Source: Eonycteris spelaea (taxonomy: Eukaryota; Chordata; Mammalia; Chiroptera; Pteropodidae). From it: DNA of 64,000 nt. The notes under the pieces are model-generated. The model was not told the origin of the DNA. It saw only the letters and a program-made list of their open reading frames with translations, and ran no database searches. The position numbers and the translations under genes were made by a program. Shown here in pieces: positions 12,661 through 25,200 of this stretch (the first letter of the stretch is position 1; every line of letters starts with the position of its first letter). The DNA lies in contig PUFA01000171.1 in the NCBI GenBank assembly GCA_003508835.1, forward strand, positions 1-64,000, in the 5' to 3' direction.

Positions 12661-12810
12661 TTAACTGCAGGCCTTTAGATAAAGGACACTGTACCTTAAT
12701 GTCTTTACATAACTCCCCAGATGAGTCAGTTTTTCATAAACATTTTTAATAACAATCATGTTTTTGTTATCTCCACATAGCATTTTCTGTATTGTAATGT
12801 TATTCCCTTC

Positions 12811-12848
12811 ATTCTTTAGAAAATCTTCAGGAATTCTTTAGAAAATCT
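12811..12848 (+). repeat. Short tandem duplication, period 22
   Basis: ATTCTTTAGAAAATCT occurs at 12811-12826 and 12833-12848. Confidence 0.9.
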
Positions 12849-12879
12849 ACATTTTCTCTTGTGCTTTTTATTCCAATTA

Positions 12880-13340
12880 ATGGTGACATGTCCTACCCAC
12901 TTAACCACGTTCATTACCTCAGAACTGATATCAATTCCTCTGTCTTTTTTACTAGTCTCCTCTGATGGGCCACTCAGCGTGTCCCTAATCACTCCCCTTC
13001 TCTGTATGGTCACGGATCCTGCGTACTTGTCCACTGCCATATGCACACATATCCCAGCCGTCTTCAGCCAATTTCTTTCTCCAGGCTCTTGCAGCCATTT
13101 CCTAATTGTTATTTCTGCCTTTAAATTTCCTTGGGCCATTCATTCCTCACACAGTTACCAGAGCAACTTTCTAAAACACAAGCTGAATCACATCGCTTTG
13201 ATACTTAGAAACATCAATAGCACCTCACTGCCTAAGTGGTCATGTACAAATACTTGGATGTTTTATAATTTGGCCCCACATTCTTTTCTAGGCACTGCAA
13301 ATTACTCCTCGCTTCATAAATGATACCTAAATTGACTTTA
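12880..13340 (+). mobile_element. L2 LINE fragment
   Basis: CCAGAGCAACTTTCTAAAAC, CATCAATAGCACCTCACTGC and TAATTTGGCCCCACATTC follow the sense L2 ORF2 end. The 154-residue open frame that crosses it is a decayed LINE reading, not a gene. Confidence 0.7.
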
Positions 13341-13501
13341 AACATTGTGATTCAAAGACATTCTGAGATATTAGTTTTATGACTCCACAATATTTCAGGT
13401 AGGTTTTGGACAAGTAGAAAGAGGGACTCTGTCTCACTCCCACCACCACCAGCACGCACACACTATTAGATTCAGTTGCAGAATTAATTTGCCAAGGATA
13501 A

Positions 13502-13948
13502 CGTTATGGGATGAATTGTGTTCCACAAAAAATAGGTTGACGTTCTAACCCCTGGTACCTGTAGATATGACCTTATTTGGAAATTGGTCTTTGCAGATGG
13601 GACCAAGTTAAAATAAGGTCATTTGAGTGGGCTCTAATTTAACATGAGTCATGTCCTTATGAAAAGGGGAAATTTGAATAACAGTCGCACAGGGAAAATG
13701 TTATGTGATGATGGAAGCAGAGATTGAAGTGCTGTAGCTGCAAGACAAGGAACGACAAGGACTGATGGCTACCACCAGAGGCTGGGAAGAGGCAAGGAAG
13801 GAGTCTCCCTTTCATATTCCAGAGGGAGTGTGGAACTGCCGACATCTTGGTTTCAGATGTCTAACCTCCAGAACTGGGAGACAATATTTCTGTTGTTTTA
13901 AGCACCCAGTTTGTGGTAGTTTGTTACGGCAGCCCTGGGAATCTAACA
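13502..13948 (+). mobile_element. Solo MaLR-type (MLT1-like) LTR
   Basis: It has the complete family order from TTATGGGATGAATTGTGTTC to CCTCCAGAACTGGGAGACAA and GTTACGGCAGCCCTGGGAAT. The flanks GATAA (13497-13501) and GATAC (13949-13953) look like a decayed 5-bp target duplication. Confidence 0.85.
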
Positions 13949-13949
13949 G

Positions 13950-14935
13950 ATACCATATTTCATGGATGCAAAGTGGTCACAGAGCCTAGCTCCTCTTAGC
14001 CTCCAGCATTTCTGGAAGGGACAGCTGCTCTGGTAACATTGTCTCTGCATGGCGGAGGTGTCGTAGATCTGAAAAAAGTGTCGCCACTGCATTTTTATGG
14101 GTAAACTTGTAGCACTCTCTCTGAAGAATTTATAATCTATTGCTTTCTGTTCAAGAGAATGTTTACAAATGTTGCATTCTTTTGATGCTTGATCTAAATT
14201 CAATGTTGACGAAGCTACAACTTCATCCAGGGGGAGAAATAATGGTGAGTATCAGGCATCTCTGAATCATATGTTTGCCTCCAGCTCACAGGAAAGCTCA
14301 TTTCCATGCATACTCACATTTTGATTAAAAACTGTAAAATGTTATCTAGGCTTATTCTCCGAAACTTACTCCTCTTTGTCTTTTTTTTTTTTTTAATCAC
14401 TGTGATTTAATTTATCAAAGGCTTTATATCATATTTTTTTTCTCTTTAAGTATTTCAGAGAGTAATATTGGAACAAAAGCAATGAAGTCCTGATCTTACC
14501 TCAATAAGACCTGTGATATTTTATTCTTCCAACTTTATCAGTTTTGTTTTATTTCATTTTTTTTCCAGGATTTGCTATGCTTTTTTACTTCTTGTTTCTC
14601 AATGTGTGTGGTTTTTTTTCACCTAGAATGTGTATTCAATTGATTTTCACCTACAGAACGCCGTCACTTTTATAATTCTGATAGTCAACACTGTCCTGGG
14701 AAACACATGGAAATGACTGTGTTTGTGCTCACAACTCCATGATTGGGGCCTCGACAGGTTAGAATGAGGTGGAGGTGGGATTAGAACCTGGTTTTTTCAG
14801 ATGACAAATCAATGCTGTTTCTTGACCTCTTGCCTCCCAGAAATTTTCCTTAGCTTTCCCAGCCAAATATTTACTTTCTCCTCCAAGTCCTCTCCAAGCT
14901 TAGCTATTACTTTTATCATGACATAGTTTATTTTA
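13950..14935. other. Intergenic sequence, nothing recognised
   Basis: Contains T-runs near 14380-14460 and 14560-14620; no gene or clear repeat. Confidence 0.4.
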
Positions 14936-15060
14936 ATTACTTATTTAGGTCTGTAGCCCCAGTTGGTTGAATTCTATAGGATGAAAAAATGGTTCTTCTT
15001 GTCACCTGCTTCAATAATGGCACATAATAGGGGCTCAACAAGTATTTGTTGAATGAATTA
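14936..15060 (+). mobile_element. L2 3' end
   Basis: TGGCACATAATAGGGGCTCA and ACAAGTATTTGTTGAATGAA match the common L2 3' terminus. Confidence 0.7.
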
Positions 15061-15659
15061 GTGCATGCTAAATAAACATGTGAATTATAGAATTACAGCA
15101 TTTTCTGACTGTGAACTTCTTCTAGAAGAGAGACCATGCCTTTTTAAATTTTGAATCTCGAGTTTAATAGAAGTCTGCTGGTTAAATGAATGATTTGGTC
15201 AATGAATGAATACTTGAATGATGATTATAGCTGACTTTTCCTCCATGTTTCATAAGGTTTGGGAGCAAGTGATGGAAGATCATACAAAAAAACCAAAAGT
15301 TTGCTTAATCTCTGTTTACCTTAGATTAAATGCAGCTAATCTGGCTTCATGAGGGGCCTAAACTTAATTTCAAGATCCAAAAAAAAAAAAGGAAATATTA
15401 AAATGGAGGAATAATTTTATTCTTTCATTCATTTATTCCTTCATTCACTTTCTCACAATTGAAATAGAGAAAGCATCCGTCCCAGAGCTGCATAATTCAC
15501 AGTCTTCTTATTTTTATTTTTATTTTTTTGCCATTGTTGGATGCCTGAGCTTGGGAAGCCAAGTGGGTCATTGGACTGAATCCCAAAGACAGACATTGTG
15601 ATAGATGCCTTTGGGACCATCCATGACATATGAAGTACTACGGGGTTCTTAAATGAGAG

Positions 15660-16125
15660 CAGTGGTTCTCAAAGCATCGTCTGGGGACCCACAGGAGTCC
15701 CCAAGATATTTTCAGGGAGTCAAGATCAGAACAGTGTAACAATACTGAGACCTCATTTGCCTTCTTTATTGTCATTCAGTGGAGTTTCTCAGGCACTGTG
15801 TGATATGCGATGTCATACTAGATTGAATGTAGAGTCATGCAAATCCAGCTGTTAAGGCAAACAGTAAACAGACTTGTAAAAACAAAGCAATATTTCTCTT
15901 CACTGTGTTTTTGGAACTAATTATTTTTAACAAAATGATGTCATTTAGTTAATCTGTAATGGTTTTATAGTAGTTGTTTTAAAATGAATGTTTATAAAAT
16001 GTTTCAGTTTTAATTGTTATGATAAGTATTGATAGCTATGACACAAATTAGCAAAAGTATGTTGAGGTCCTCATTAATTTTAAGACTATTAAAGTCTTCT
16101 GAGACCAAAAATGTGAGAACCACTG
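15660..16125. mobile_element. hAT-family non-autonomous DNA transposon, both ends intact
   Basis: The ends are perfect 12-bp inverted repeats, CAGTGGTTCTCA and TGAGAACCACTG. The 8-bp flanks AATGAGAG and AATCAGAC match at 6 of 8 bases, as expected for a decayed hAT duplication. The 466-bp body includes GGGGACCCACAGGAGTCCCC and has no long open frame. I cannot name the subfamily with certainty. Confidence 0.8.
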
Positions 16126-18590
16126 AATCAGACAAGCATGAACTCACAGGAAGTCCCCAAACCCAATGCCCCTCAGGAAGTGTTGCCTAGAGTGTTTCCT
16201 TCTAGCTGGTGTGTAGGTTGGGTGTAGAGGCAGAAGGTGAATCACTACATAGTTTAGAACATCCACCCTCTTCCCCACTTTATTCCTCTGATCCGACTCC
16301 CTCCACAAGGTGACACTAGTTCTACTTGCCCGGGAATCTGCAACTGGAACGGGATGTTTAATCCCTGACCTGAGGCCAGTCTCTGGCCTTCATTCTCCCT
16401 ACTGCAAATACCTCACAGCCCTCTTTTCCTAGCACCATGAAGTCTCAACTCCTACAGAAAATCTGTTCAAGGGCGAGTCATTACCACCAGCTCCTGGAGA
16501 GCTCGCTCATTATGTAGTTCCTGAAATGTTCTCTCAATAAAGGAGCCATTCAGTAATGGGGAAACATAAAACAACTCTTAATCACAGTTGCAGAATTTCT
16601 AATAAAACTCTATAATCAAAAATGTTGATCCTCAAGCGTTTTCACTTTTATTAAATCACCAAAAAGTGGTGTTCACTTCTGCCCTTATAGCTAATTAGCC
16701 TAGCAACATTTATGCGTAAGAAATATTTATTGACTCTCTCTTGTGGGTTAGGTATACTCTGTGAATGTTTGTAAATACCCTGCCTAGAAGCTGTTGTGCA
16801 TCCTGTGGCCAGCCCTGATAAATAGTCACTAAACCTTGGCCTTTATAAAATGAAATAACTAGAGACCATAACAAATTATGCATAAAATTTTTATTGTGCT
16901 TCATCAACATAAGAACCTGTTTTAAATGGACCACGCTGACAATTAACTTGGTAGTTTACTCCAAAGGAGGTTCTCCAAAGGGAAACTAGATGTGCAAATT
17001 GCAAAGTCAGGAACAAAATGGTCAGAGAAAAGGAGATGGGTCCAGTAATTTAAGTTAATCTGTGGTTATCCACATTGGTGAGCTCATGAAATGGAAATGA
17101 GCAGTGACATCTGACAACGTGCTAAGACAGAGACTATGAAACTGTGTTTTACTGGCTTCTTCATGCAACATACTGGCTAGATAAAAGCCTGGAGATGATT
17201 TATTATTTACTGTCTTTGAGCAGATGGTTCTGCCTTGTATTATGGTGTCAAATGAGCTCACTTAGTGGTACACTGTTTACATAGACTGAGCAAAATTTGA
17301 AAAAACAATTTGATCCATTCAAGTACTGAAACTAAATAGGATTCTCAATTACCCTTATTTCAGGGAAATATTGTTGCTGACTGATTAAATGAAATCTTTC
17401 ATGTTTGGAAGACTTTCTGGGAGGAAGAATCAGTTATAGGCAGTTTGGGTTTGGAAAATAAGACAACTTCTCAGTGAGGTCCTAATGGATTTAGCTCTTC
17501 TTGAACGATTATGTGAAAAGATAAATGTAGTATAGTTCAAGCCAGGTTTCTGCTGATTAAATGCCAGGATGGGTACTTAATAGCCCATGTGTACATGGCG
17601 TACTACCCTGAAAGAGTCAAGTGAAGAAAAATAACATTTGAGTTGTTTTCATTTATCTTTCATTACTTTAGAGGTAAAGTTGTTACTACTTATAATGTAA
17701 TTAGTATGTAACAATAGCCTAAACAACAAATAAAACAACACAACAAGCAAAACACAGCCTCAATTAATGAATGGCTTATGTTACCCTAACAATTTCTAGG
17801 TAGGCCTGGGTATTCTTTTTAAATTTATAGCTGGGGCTGCCATTTATAGAGCTGTTGTTACACGCTATTTCTATGGGGTGGGTATGCAACATCTAAATGC
17901 CAAAACAGCTAATCCTTCTCTAGTTACTGTATATAAGCTTGTCCTGTGGGATGGAATTATTTCCCAGCATTCCAGAACAATGTTACCTTCTGGCTGGAAG
18001 TTATATTTGAATAGGTATTTAATGCCATTCTTTTATTAATTGATACCCACTGAATGAGTACCATGAAGAAGAGTTCATCTTGGCCACATAGGTGTTTAGA
18101 GATTGATCCTAAAACAGGCACACGAATATGATTATAAAAGTTCTTGGTAAAAGCTGTTATACAGGCAAAGCCTCTGCCAGATTCTAACATTAGGGAAACA
18201 GGCAGGGGAAGAGCCCAGGGCCGTGTGAGTGGATGTCTAGAGTGCAAGCACATATAAAGGGAAGTATATTTGACTGCTTTTCCTGCTTTCCCACTTCTGG
18301 CAGTCAGCTCCAACACTGGGACTCGGAAAGCATCATGGTCTCTCATCTTCTAATCCTCAAAATCATATTATTCTCCTACAAAGATTTTCTAACAGTCTAC
18401 AAACACCTCCTAACCCTTGAACCTCAAGACAATTTGGACCCTGTGGAGCTCTTAGTGTTACTGGAGTGGCCAACAGGAAGAGGCAGGGCTGATACTCTGT
18501 GATTCATGAACCGTTAGTAGTGGCATCACCAGGCAGCTTGTGAAAAATACAATGCAGCACCTCAGCCCCCTGTCAGGCTTGAATCAGAGC
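16126..18590. other. Intergenic sequence, mostly unrecognised
   Basis: About 2.4 kb without a clear repeat or gene. Several short open frames of 60-130 codons on the minus strand have no recognisable product. Confidence 0.4.
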
Positions 18591-18594
18591 TGGT

Positions 18595-18860
18595 GTCATG
18601 TTCTTCCATGCTCACATGGTCTAGCCATAATGCCTTCTTTCTGCCCCTGAAACCCACCAAGTTCCTTCTGGTCTCCTGGCCATTTGTAGTTTCTTCTGCC
18701 CAGCATGTTCCTCCCCTACATCACCATTTAGGCTTCACTCAAATGCTCCCTCTTCAGAGAGATCTTCCCTGACCACCTCTCAGAAGTAGTCCTCCTCATA
18801 CAACTGCCAAACACAAAATCATTCTGTTTTCCATAATGCTTGTCAATATTGGAAACTGTC
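18595..18860 (+). mobile_element. L2 LINE fragment
   Basis: TTAGGCTTCACTCAAATGCTCC, AGATCTTCCCTGACCACCTC and CATAATGCTTGTCAATATTG match the sense L2 3' region. Confidence 0.75.
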
Positions 18861-18889
18861 TCTCTTAAGTATTTCTTTTCGATCTCTCC

Positions 18890-19460
18890 TTCCCCAGAGT
18901 TTTTCCTTTTTCCCTTACTATTTCCTTTATTCAAAAACCCCATTCCCATTCCCCTTCTCCCACAGAGGCAAACATTCCAATGTACTAATTTTGTATCTTT
19001 TTATTTTGTATGTGCTTTTGCAAAATGTGAATTATTGTATTATACATATTTTTAATTTATGCAAAGGATATTGGATGTTGTGTTATATATACATATCATT
19101 ATATTTCTTCAATTTTCTACAAAATACTATATTTTTAAGGTATAACATTTTGTTTCATGAATATCAAATCTGTTGTTTCTAAGTGTTACATAATATTCTA
19201 TGGCATATATCCACCAATAATATACATATCCATTCTTATAAAGTGGACACCCCTAATCATGACAACACAAAAAAAGCTTTACTGTCCTTGAATATATACC
19301 TTGAAAATATACCTGTATGGACCTGTGTGAGAAGTTTTCTTGGGTATATAGTACACTCAGAAGTGAAATTGCCATTGGGATGTACATATTCTCAAATAGA
19401 GTAAATCTTTCAAGATGGCTCTCTATGGTAGTTTTACCAGTCTAAATTCCTACCGTCAAC
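18890..19460 (-). mobile_element. Old L1/HAL1-type 3' fragment, antisense
   Basis: CAGAGGCAAACATTCCAATG, TACATAATATTCTATGGCA and AGTGAAATTGCCATTGGG are in the order of an antisense L1 3' UTR, strongly diverged. Confidence 0.5.
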
Positions 19461-19649
19461 CCAGAACTTAAGTTCTATGAGAAAAGGGCCTGTATTTGGT
19501 TTGCTCTATTAGCACTTAATGTCCAAGTATAAGAAAGAGAAGATGAGAAGTTGACTTCCTCCATAATGAGAGTTTCATCTGGCTATTGCATGATACATGT
19601 TGGAGTAAGGTAAATATATATACCAGATCAAAAGTATGCCTGTATTGAA

Positions 19650-20465
19650 TTTTTTAAAAAACAACTTATTTCTCCCATCTCGCCCCCCTGCCTCTGACAA
19701 CCACCAATAGTCTGTTCTCTGTATCTAGGAGCTTTATTTTTTTTCTAGATTTCACCTATAAGAGAAATCATATGGTATTATTTCTCTTTCTCTGTCTGAC
19801 TTATTTCACTTAGTATAATGCCCTTGAGGTCCACTCATTTTGTCACAAATGGCAAGATTTCATTCTTTTTTATGGCTGAATAATATATATCAATCACATT
19901 TTTTTAATCCATTTATCCATCAACATACACTTAGGTCATTTCTACATCTTATATTACCCCCTTATCAGATATATTATTTGCAAATATTTTCTCCCATTTT
20001 ATTTTGTTGATGTTTCTTTAGCTGTATAGAAGCTTTTAGTATGCTATAGTCCCATTTATTTATTTTTCCTTTAGTTTCTTTTGTTTTGTCCAAGATTAAA
20101 AAAATCATTGCTAAGACCTGTGTCAAGGAACTTACTGCTTATGTATTTTTCTAGGAGTTTTATGGTTTCAAGTTTTATGTTCAAGTCTTGAACATTTTGA
20201 GTTAATTTTTGTTTACAGTCTAAGATAATGATCAAGTTTCATTCTTTTGCATGTGGCTGTCCAATTTTTACAATACCATTTATTGAAGATACTGTCCTTT
20301 TCCCATTATATATTCTTGGCTCCTTTGTCATAAATTAATTGACCATATATGCATGAGTTTATTTCTGGGCTCTCTATGCTATTTCATTGAGTTATGTGTC
20401 TGTTTTTATGCCAATACCATACTGTTTTAATTACTATGGCTTTGTAATATTGTTTGAAATATACA
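19650..20465 (-). mobile_element. L1 3' part, antisense
   Basis: GACTTATTTCACTTAGTATAATG, TTTATGGCTGAATAATATAT and TGCCAATACCATACTGTTTTAATT are classic antisense L1 ORF2-3' UTR strings. Confidence 0.8.
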
Positions 20466-21800
20466 ATATTAAATATATTATTATATTCAGTATACTAGCA
20501 TATTCAGTACATATTCAATATAGTAGTACTGCATACTAAACTGAGTGAAACAGAGTAAAGACCGAGAGGAAAGAAATAGAGCGTCAAGGAACTGGAGGTG
20601 ATTTAAAGTAAAAAAAGAAAACATAAAGAGAAAATAATTGAGCAAACAAGCTTGAAGGATGGAAGGTTATGGTCATAGAATATACAGTTTTTTCTTAGCC
20701 TTGGTTCTCTAGAAAACAGAGCCAGAGGTAAAGTTCACATGCCAATTCTTATTTAGGAGATTTTATCCTAAGGAAGCCAGAATAAGGGGGAAAAGAGAAG
20801 TGAGGGAGAGAAGTAAAAACAGATTCAAGATGGTACATTACTAATCTGTCCACAGCTTCCCTAGAAAACAAAGATGGTTGCTGAGTCATTCTAAGAACAG
20901 CAGAAACACAGATTCACTGCATCTTTGAATAGCTCTTGGGCAGGCAAGAGCTGAGCAATTATCTGCTTGCCTCTTCCTGGCTCCTGTTTTTCAGTGGTCA
21001 AAATCGGCTCTACAGAGCATTAATTCTACTGTATTTCTAGGGTATGTTTTGGGCTCCTCCAAACAGCAGTTAAGGAAGCCAGAGCTTCTGTGAATCCAGC
21101 CAAGTCAGACCTTGGAGCTGGAACTATTGAGACTTTCTCTACAGTGGTAATACAGAGGCCAAGCTGGTTTGATCTCACTCTAGAGGAGGCTGAGGTTGAT
21201 GACAATATTAGTATGGGCTTTATAACCACGAGGCACTGCTGTGACTGTTGTGTCTGAGAAGCAGGCAGGGCCAAGCTGATCTGAGGTATACATACACTAT
21301 CTGAATTAGTGATTTTAGAGGAGATTTCAGATGTGACTGTGGGAGTTGATGTCTGAAGCTGAGTGGAAATGAAGGATATTGGATATGAGGTCTAAGGAGT
21401 TGAAAGGTCAAAGTATTAGATGGATGGTCCACAACCACTTTGAAATAGCATAGGATGGTAGAATGTCAAACACTGTGAGTCTAGTGCACAATGAGTGTAC
21501 ACTGGTTATATTATTTAATGAACACTTATAACTAGAAAAAAATTACCATTTAGGAAAGTCAATGCACTATGGACTGAAATTCAGTTTATACAGATAAAAA
21601 TATAAAATTAAATGTATTTGTATATTGGTCCTTTCTAGTAAAATTTACTATCATCTAATTAATTAAGCAGATTATTAATTTATGAATTATTTTATTAATC
21701 CAAACAACTGTTTTCATTCCAGAAAGAAAATGAAAAATACATTTTATTTCAGAAACATAAGTACAGTTCTTTTGGGTAACAAGTCATGGCACACTCTATC
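20466..21800. other. Intergenic sequence, mostly unrecognised
   Basis: 20695-21000 loosely recalls an LTR start (GGTTCTCTAGAAAACAGAGCC), but I cannot assign it. No gene is seen. Confidence 0.35.
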
Positions 21801-22000
21801 CCAAGGATTTGGACCTGCATTAGGTGCTGTGAGAGGTAACAGCAAAAATAAATCAGTGAACCATGACCTCCAGGTGTTTACAGTCAAGCAGGGATGATAA
21901 GAAATGTAGATAGATAACAATAATACAAAGTAGAAAGTGATAAATACCATAAGACAGGAATAAAGTGCAGTTTTATGGGAGTTCTGAATAAAAGGCATAC
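21800..22000 (-). mobile_element. L2 3' fragment, antisense
   Basis: CATTAGGTGCTGTGAGAGGTA and TGACCTCCAGGTGTTTACAGTC, then AAGTGATAAATACCATAAG, fit the reversed L2 3' UTR. Confidence 0.55.
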
Positions 22001-22018
22001 AACTAGAAGATTGAAGTT

Positions 22019-22115
22019 ATGAGAGAGAGAGAAGGGAGGGAGGAAAGAAGGATGGGAGGTGGGAGGAAGAAAGGGCAGGGAAAGGATGGGAATCCTGGGA
22101 ATTTAGAATGAGTAG
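22019..22115 (+). repeat. Purine-rich (GA/GGA) tract
   Basis: Nearly all A or G for about 70 bases, starting with a short GAGAGAGAGA run. Confidence 0.7.
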
Positions 22116-23740
22116 GAGTGGGAGTAGAGGGAGGAAGACATGAAGGAGAGCATGGACAAGAGACTGGTCAGTTCAAAATTGGGGACATTTGTAGGCTCTG
22201 GTTGCTACTTGGATGGGCTGTAAAAACCAACCAAATGTGCTGTGAGCCACTGCCCATGGGGCTCATTCTCCTCCCAACCAGGGGTCAGCAGGGAGGGATT
22301 TGGTAAATGAGAGACCACTGTCTCCTTGGAGAGACAGGAGTGAAATGCAGGATGGTGCTCCCAGAGCTAGGCCTGGAAAATTACGTGATGTTAGTAATAA
22401 GCTCCCACAGAGGAAGCAGAGACACTGAGCATAGGGTTCTCTCTCAAGTCTCTAGTATCTCGGTAAACAGGTTTTTTTGTTCTGTTTTGCTTTTTGAAGA
22501 AAATAGAGACAGTAGATTGAAGAGTGAAATTTTTTGATTGCTTTTTGAAAAGACTTGAGCTATTGATGTTCTGAAGATATAAGAATTAATGCAACAGAGT
22601 ACCTTTCTGAATAAGGGAGATAGATAAGTTAACAAATATTGTGATTTGGAGCAGCATGCTGTTGTGGGATCACAAAGGAAAACCACTGTCCTGCAGAATC
22701 AGTGAGATTTCATGAAAGAAATAAATGGCTTTGAGGCAAATAAAGGTATTTTGGCTGCATGGAGGTTAGATAATAGAAAAACTGTGGCAGAATCAATTGG
22801 CCCAGTTTCATAACCATATTAGTGATGCTGGTGCCTGGAAAGCAGGAATATCAAAGGCAAATGATGATATTCAGTCTGGGTTAGAGTCACAGTAAAACAA
22901 ATGTATATGAGAAAAGGGCTCAGTGACCTGTTTCTAGCCTTAGCAATTGCAATGGCTGCTCCATGGGGTCAGTGTGGTGATATAAGCAAGTCAGGAGACA
23001 AATGAAAGGATAAAGCAGGGAAGGGAGTAAAACCAAAGAGATAGTGAGAAACTGGAGTGGAGACTACCAGGAAGATGGTTTTGTCCCTTTCATATCCTCA
23101 GGAAATCTTTTTCTAGTGACACATGGTAAGGAGTTCAGCTCATGCCTTGGAGTACTCCAGCTGGGGTTCAAATGTGAGCACGAAGGCTAATCTGATGAGG
23201 TGGCCTGACAGAAGTGTGTGTCTAAGAGCAACTAGACTTTTGTGAGAGAATTTATCCCAAGAAAGCAGAATTCAGGCTGGAGAGCTTGAACAAGAACTTA
23301 GTGGTCCAGAGGCTTAAGAGTCTGAGTTCAGTATGGGGGCATTACTGTAACCTATTCCCAGTTCAGTCCCTTGGATGCAGGTCCTTGAGAGAAAGAGAAA
23401 GTAGAAAAAAACTGAAGAGTATCTATAAAACACTGAGGTTGCTTAGAGACTTCTCTGTGTGTAACACAAAGGTGGACATTTACTTTCCACTTTTCCACGG
23501 GCTGTCCCTGAGCTTGGACATCATGAGAACCCTAGTGCTCTGGTGACAGTGCTTGGCAGAGACCATGGTGCCCGGTGGAGCAGAGGTATACCCAATGGGA
23601 GTTTGTTCATGAACACACGTTCTGCACTACCAGCAGGCCCAGGGAAGCCTTGCGGAGGGGGCCAGGAGGTGGGCCGTGTTCCTCAGTAGCTAGGAAAGCA
23701 AGTGGATTTTGGCTTCACATTGTCTCCGTAGAGGCAGAAG
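22116..23740. other. Intergenic sequence, nothing recognised
   Basis: About 1.6 kb of moderately GC-rich sequence with no supported gene; the short open frames look random. Confidence 0.4.
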
Positions 23741-23744
23741 AGGT

Positions 23745-23850
23745 CAAAAAATAGGCTCTAGAGTTAGATAGGTTGGCTCTGCAATTTATTAGCTCTGTGA
23801 ACTTGATCAGGTTATTTAACTCTTTCAGTTTGCTTCCTGAGGGTTCGTTC
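23745..23850 (+). mobile_element. MIR SINE, 5' half
   Basis: GGCTCTAGAGTTAGATAGG, TTAGCTCTGTGAACTTGATC and AACTCTTTCAGTTTGCTTCC match MIR in order. Confidence 0.65.
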
Positions 23851-23988
23851 ACCTCCTCAGAGTACGTGAGACATTGCATGTATGGCTTCAACACAGGACA
23901 GAGTCAGACCCCACGCACGCAATTTCTTTTGTCCGAAGGTGCCACCTCTTTACTCCTTGCTGACTCTTACTCAACCGAGATTTAAATG

Positions 23989-23989
<1 letters not shown>

Positions 23990-24031
<42 letters not shown>

Positions 24032-24034
24032 TTT
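23990..24034 (+). repeat. (TTTA)n microsatellite
   Basis: Eleven uninterrupted TTTA units. Confidence 0.95.
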
Positions 24035-24229
24035 CAGAGGAGTCATACCTGGGCCTCCACGGCAGACTCTAGATTGCCTACCCAACATCCATTCCTACCT
24101 TCCCTTTTTTGTTCAGGTTATCAGTCCCTCAAAGAACACAATCCTGAAGAGTTCAGAGGCAAATGCTGAAGAATTTAAGCCAGTTGCAGTAATCTCTGCT
24201 CCATTCCCAGCATTTAGGTGTGGGCATGT

Positions 24230-24570
24230 GAGGCAATTTGGAAAAATGACAGGTGAGGACATCTACTGGAAGCTTCTGAGAAAGATTTCCTTACTCTTGA
24301 AAAGAGACACATTCTGCTACCACTGGGCCTTGTTAGGATTGTCTGTCATAATGGGGGCTGGTCCAGCCACCCTAGGACCATGGTGGGGCAGACCTGGGTA
24401 CAAAGCTGGTGTGCTAGAGATGGCAGGGGAGATAATGAGAACATCCCGGGCCTTCTCTGACATCACTGAGTCGCTGAATTCACCAGCTAGAGCTGCTGAC
24501 CTTAGAACTTCTAGTCATAGAAACAATAAATTTCTTTATTGCTTAAGACATTTTAAATTGGGTTAATGAT
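24230..24570 (+). mobile_element. Possible old LTR end
   Basis: The end AACAATAAATTTCTTTATTGC, then TTAAGACATTTTAAATTGGG, resembles LTR polyadenylation and end sequences of MaLR/ERVL type. The start is not seen and the family is unsure. Confidence 0.3.
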
Positions 24571-24589
24571 TAATTGCAGCCTCCCACAT

Positions 24590-24812
24590 CTAAATTATGA
24601 CCCCATATATTTTTCCATTCATGTTTTCCATCATAGCATTTATCACATACAGTTACTTTTGTGTTTATTTGATGTCTGTTTTCCCCCACTAAATTATAGA
24701 TTCTAAACTGCCAAGATCACATGTTTTGTTCACCATCGAATTCCCATATTTTAGCATCAGACCTGAGGCATAGGAGCTGCTCAAACACATTTGTTGAAAG
24801 AATGAATAAAGG
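24590..24812 (+). mobile_element. L2 3' end
   Basis: ATAGCATTTATCACATACAG, CCCCCACTAAATTATAGATTC and GGAGCTGCTCAAACACATTTG match the sense L2 3' UTR and terminus. Confidence 0.75.
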
Positions 24813-24979
24813 GCTCAAAAATGGTCACTTTTCTCCCCTTCCTCCTCCTCATCTTCCTCCTCGTTCTCTACAATTCAGCGTAGTATTGTTGACAGAGCAG
24901 AGGATCACTGGGAAGGAATCTATGTTTCTACTCAAATTCTGACTAGTTAGGTGGCCCCTGGCAACAGCCTTCATTACAT

Positions 24980-25200
24980 CAGTGGCTTTCAAGCTTTTAC
25001 CTTAAGGAACAAGTAAGAAAATACATATGACATGGTTGACCCAGTACACACATATTTAACTAAAATAAAAGATTTATAGAGCAACCTTTTACTACCATGA
25101 TGTAGTATAATATTTTTATTCTATTCTATTTCATTAAAAAAACACAAACTTTCACCCAATACATTAATTTTTGGACCCATTACTAACTCACAGTTCAAAA
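24980..25200. mobile_element. hAT-type DNA transposon remnant
   Basis: It starts CAGTGGCTTTCAAGCTTTTA; GACCCAGTACACACATATTTAAC and ACCATGATGTAGTATAATAT recall a Charlie-type MER element. The right end (GACCCATTACTAACTCACAG) is the decayed inverted end. Confidence 0.55.

Noticed and set aside
12859..13323. 154-codon plus-strand open frame
   Set aside because: It lies on a sense L2 fragment and reads decayed LINE sequence, not a host gene.
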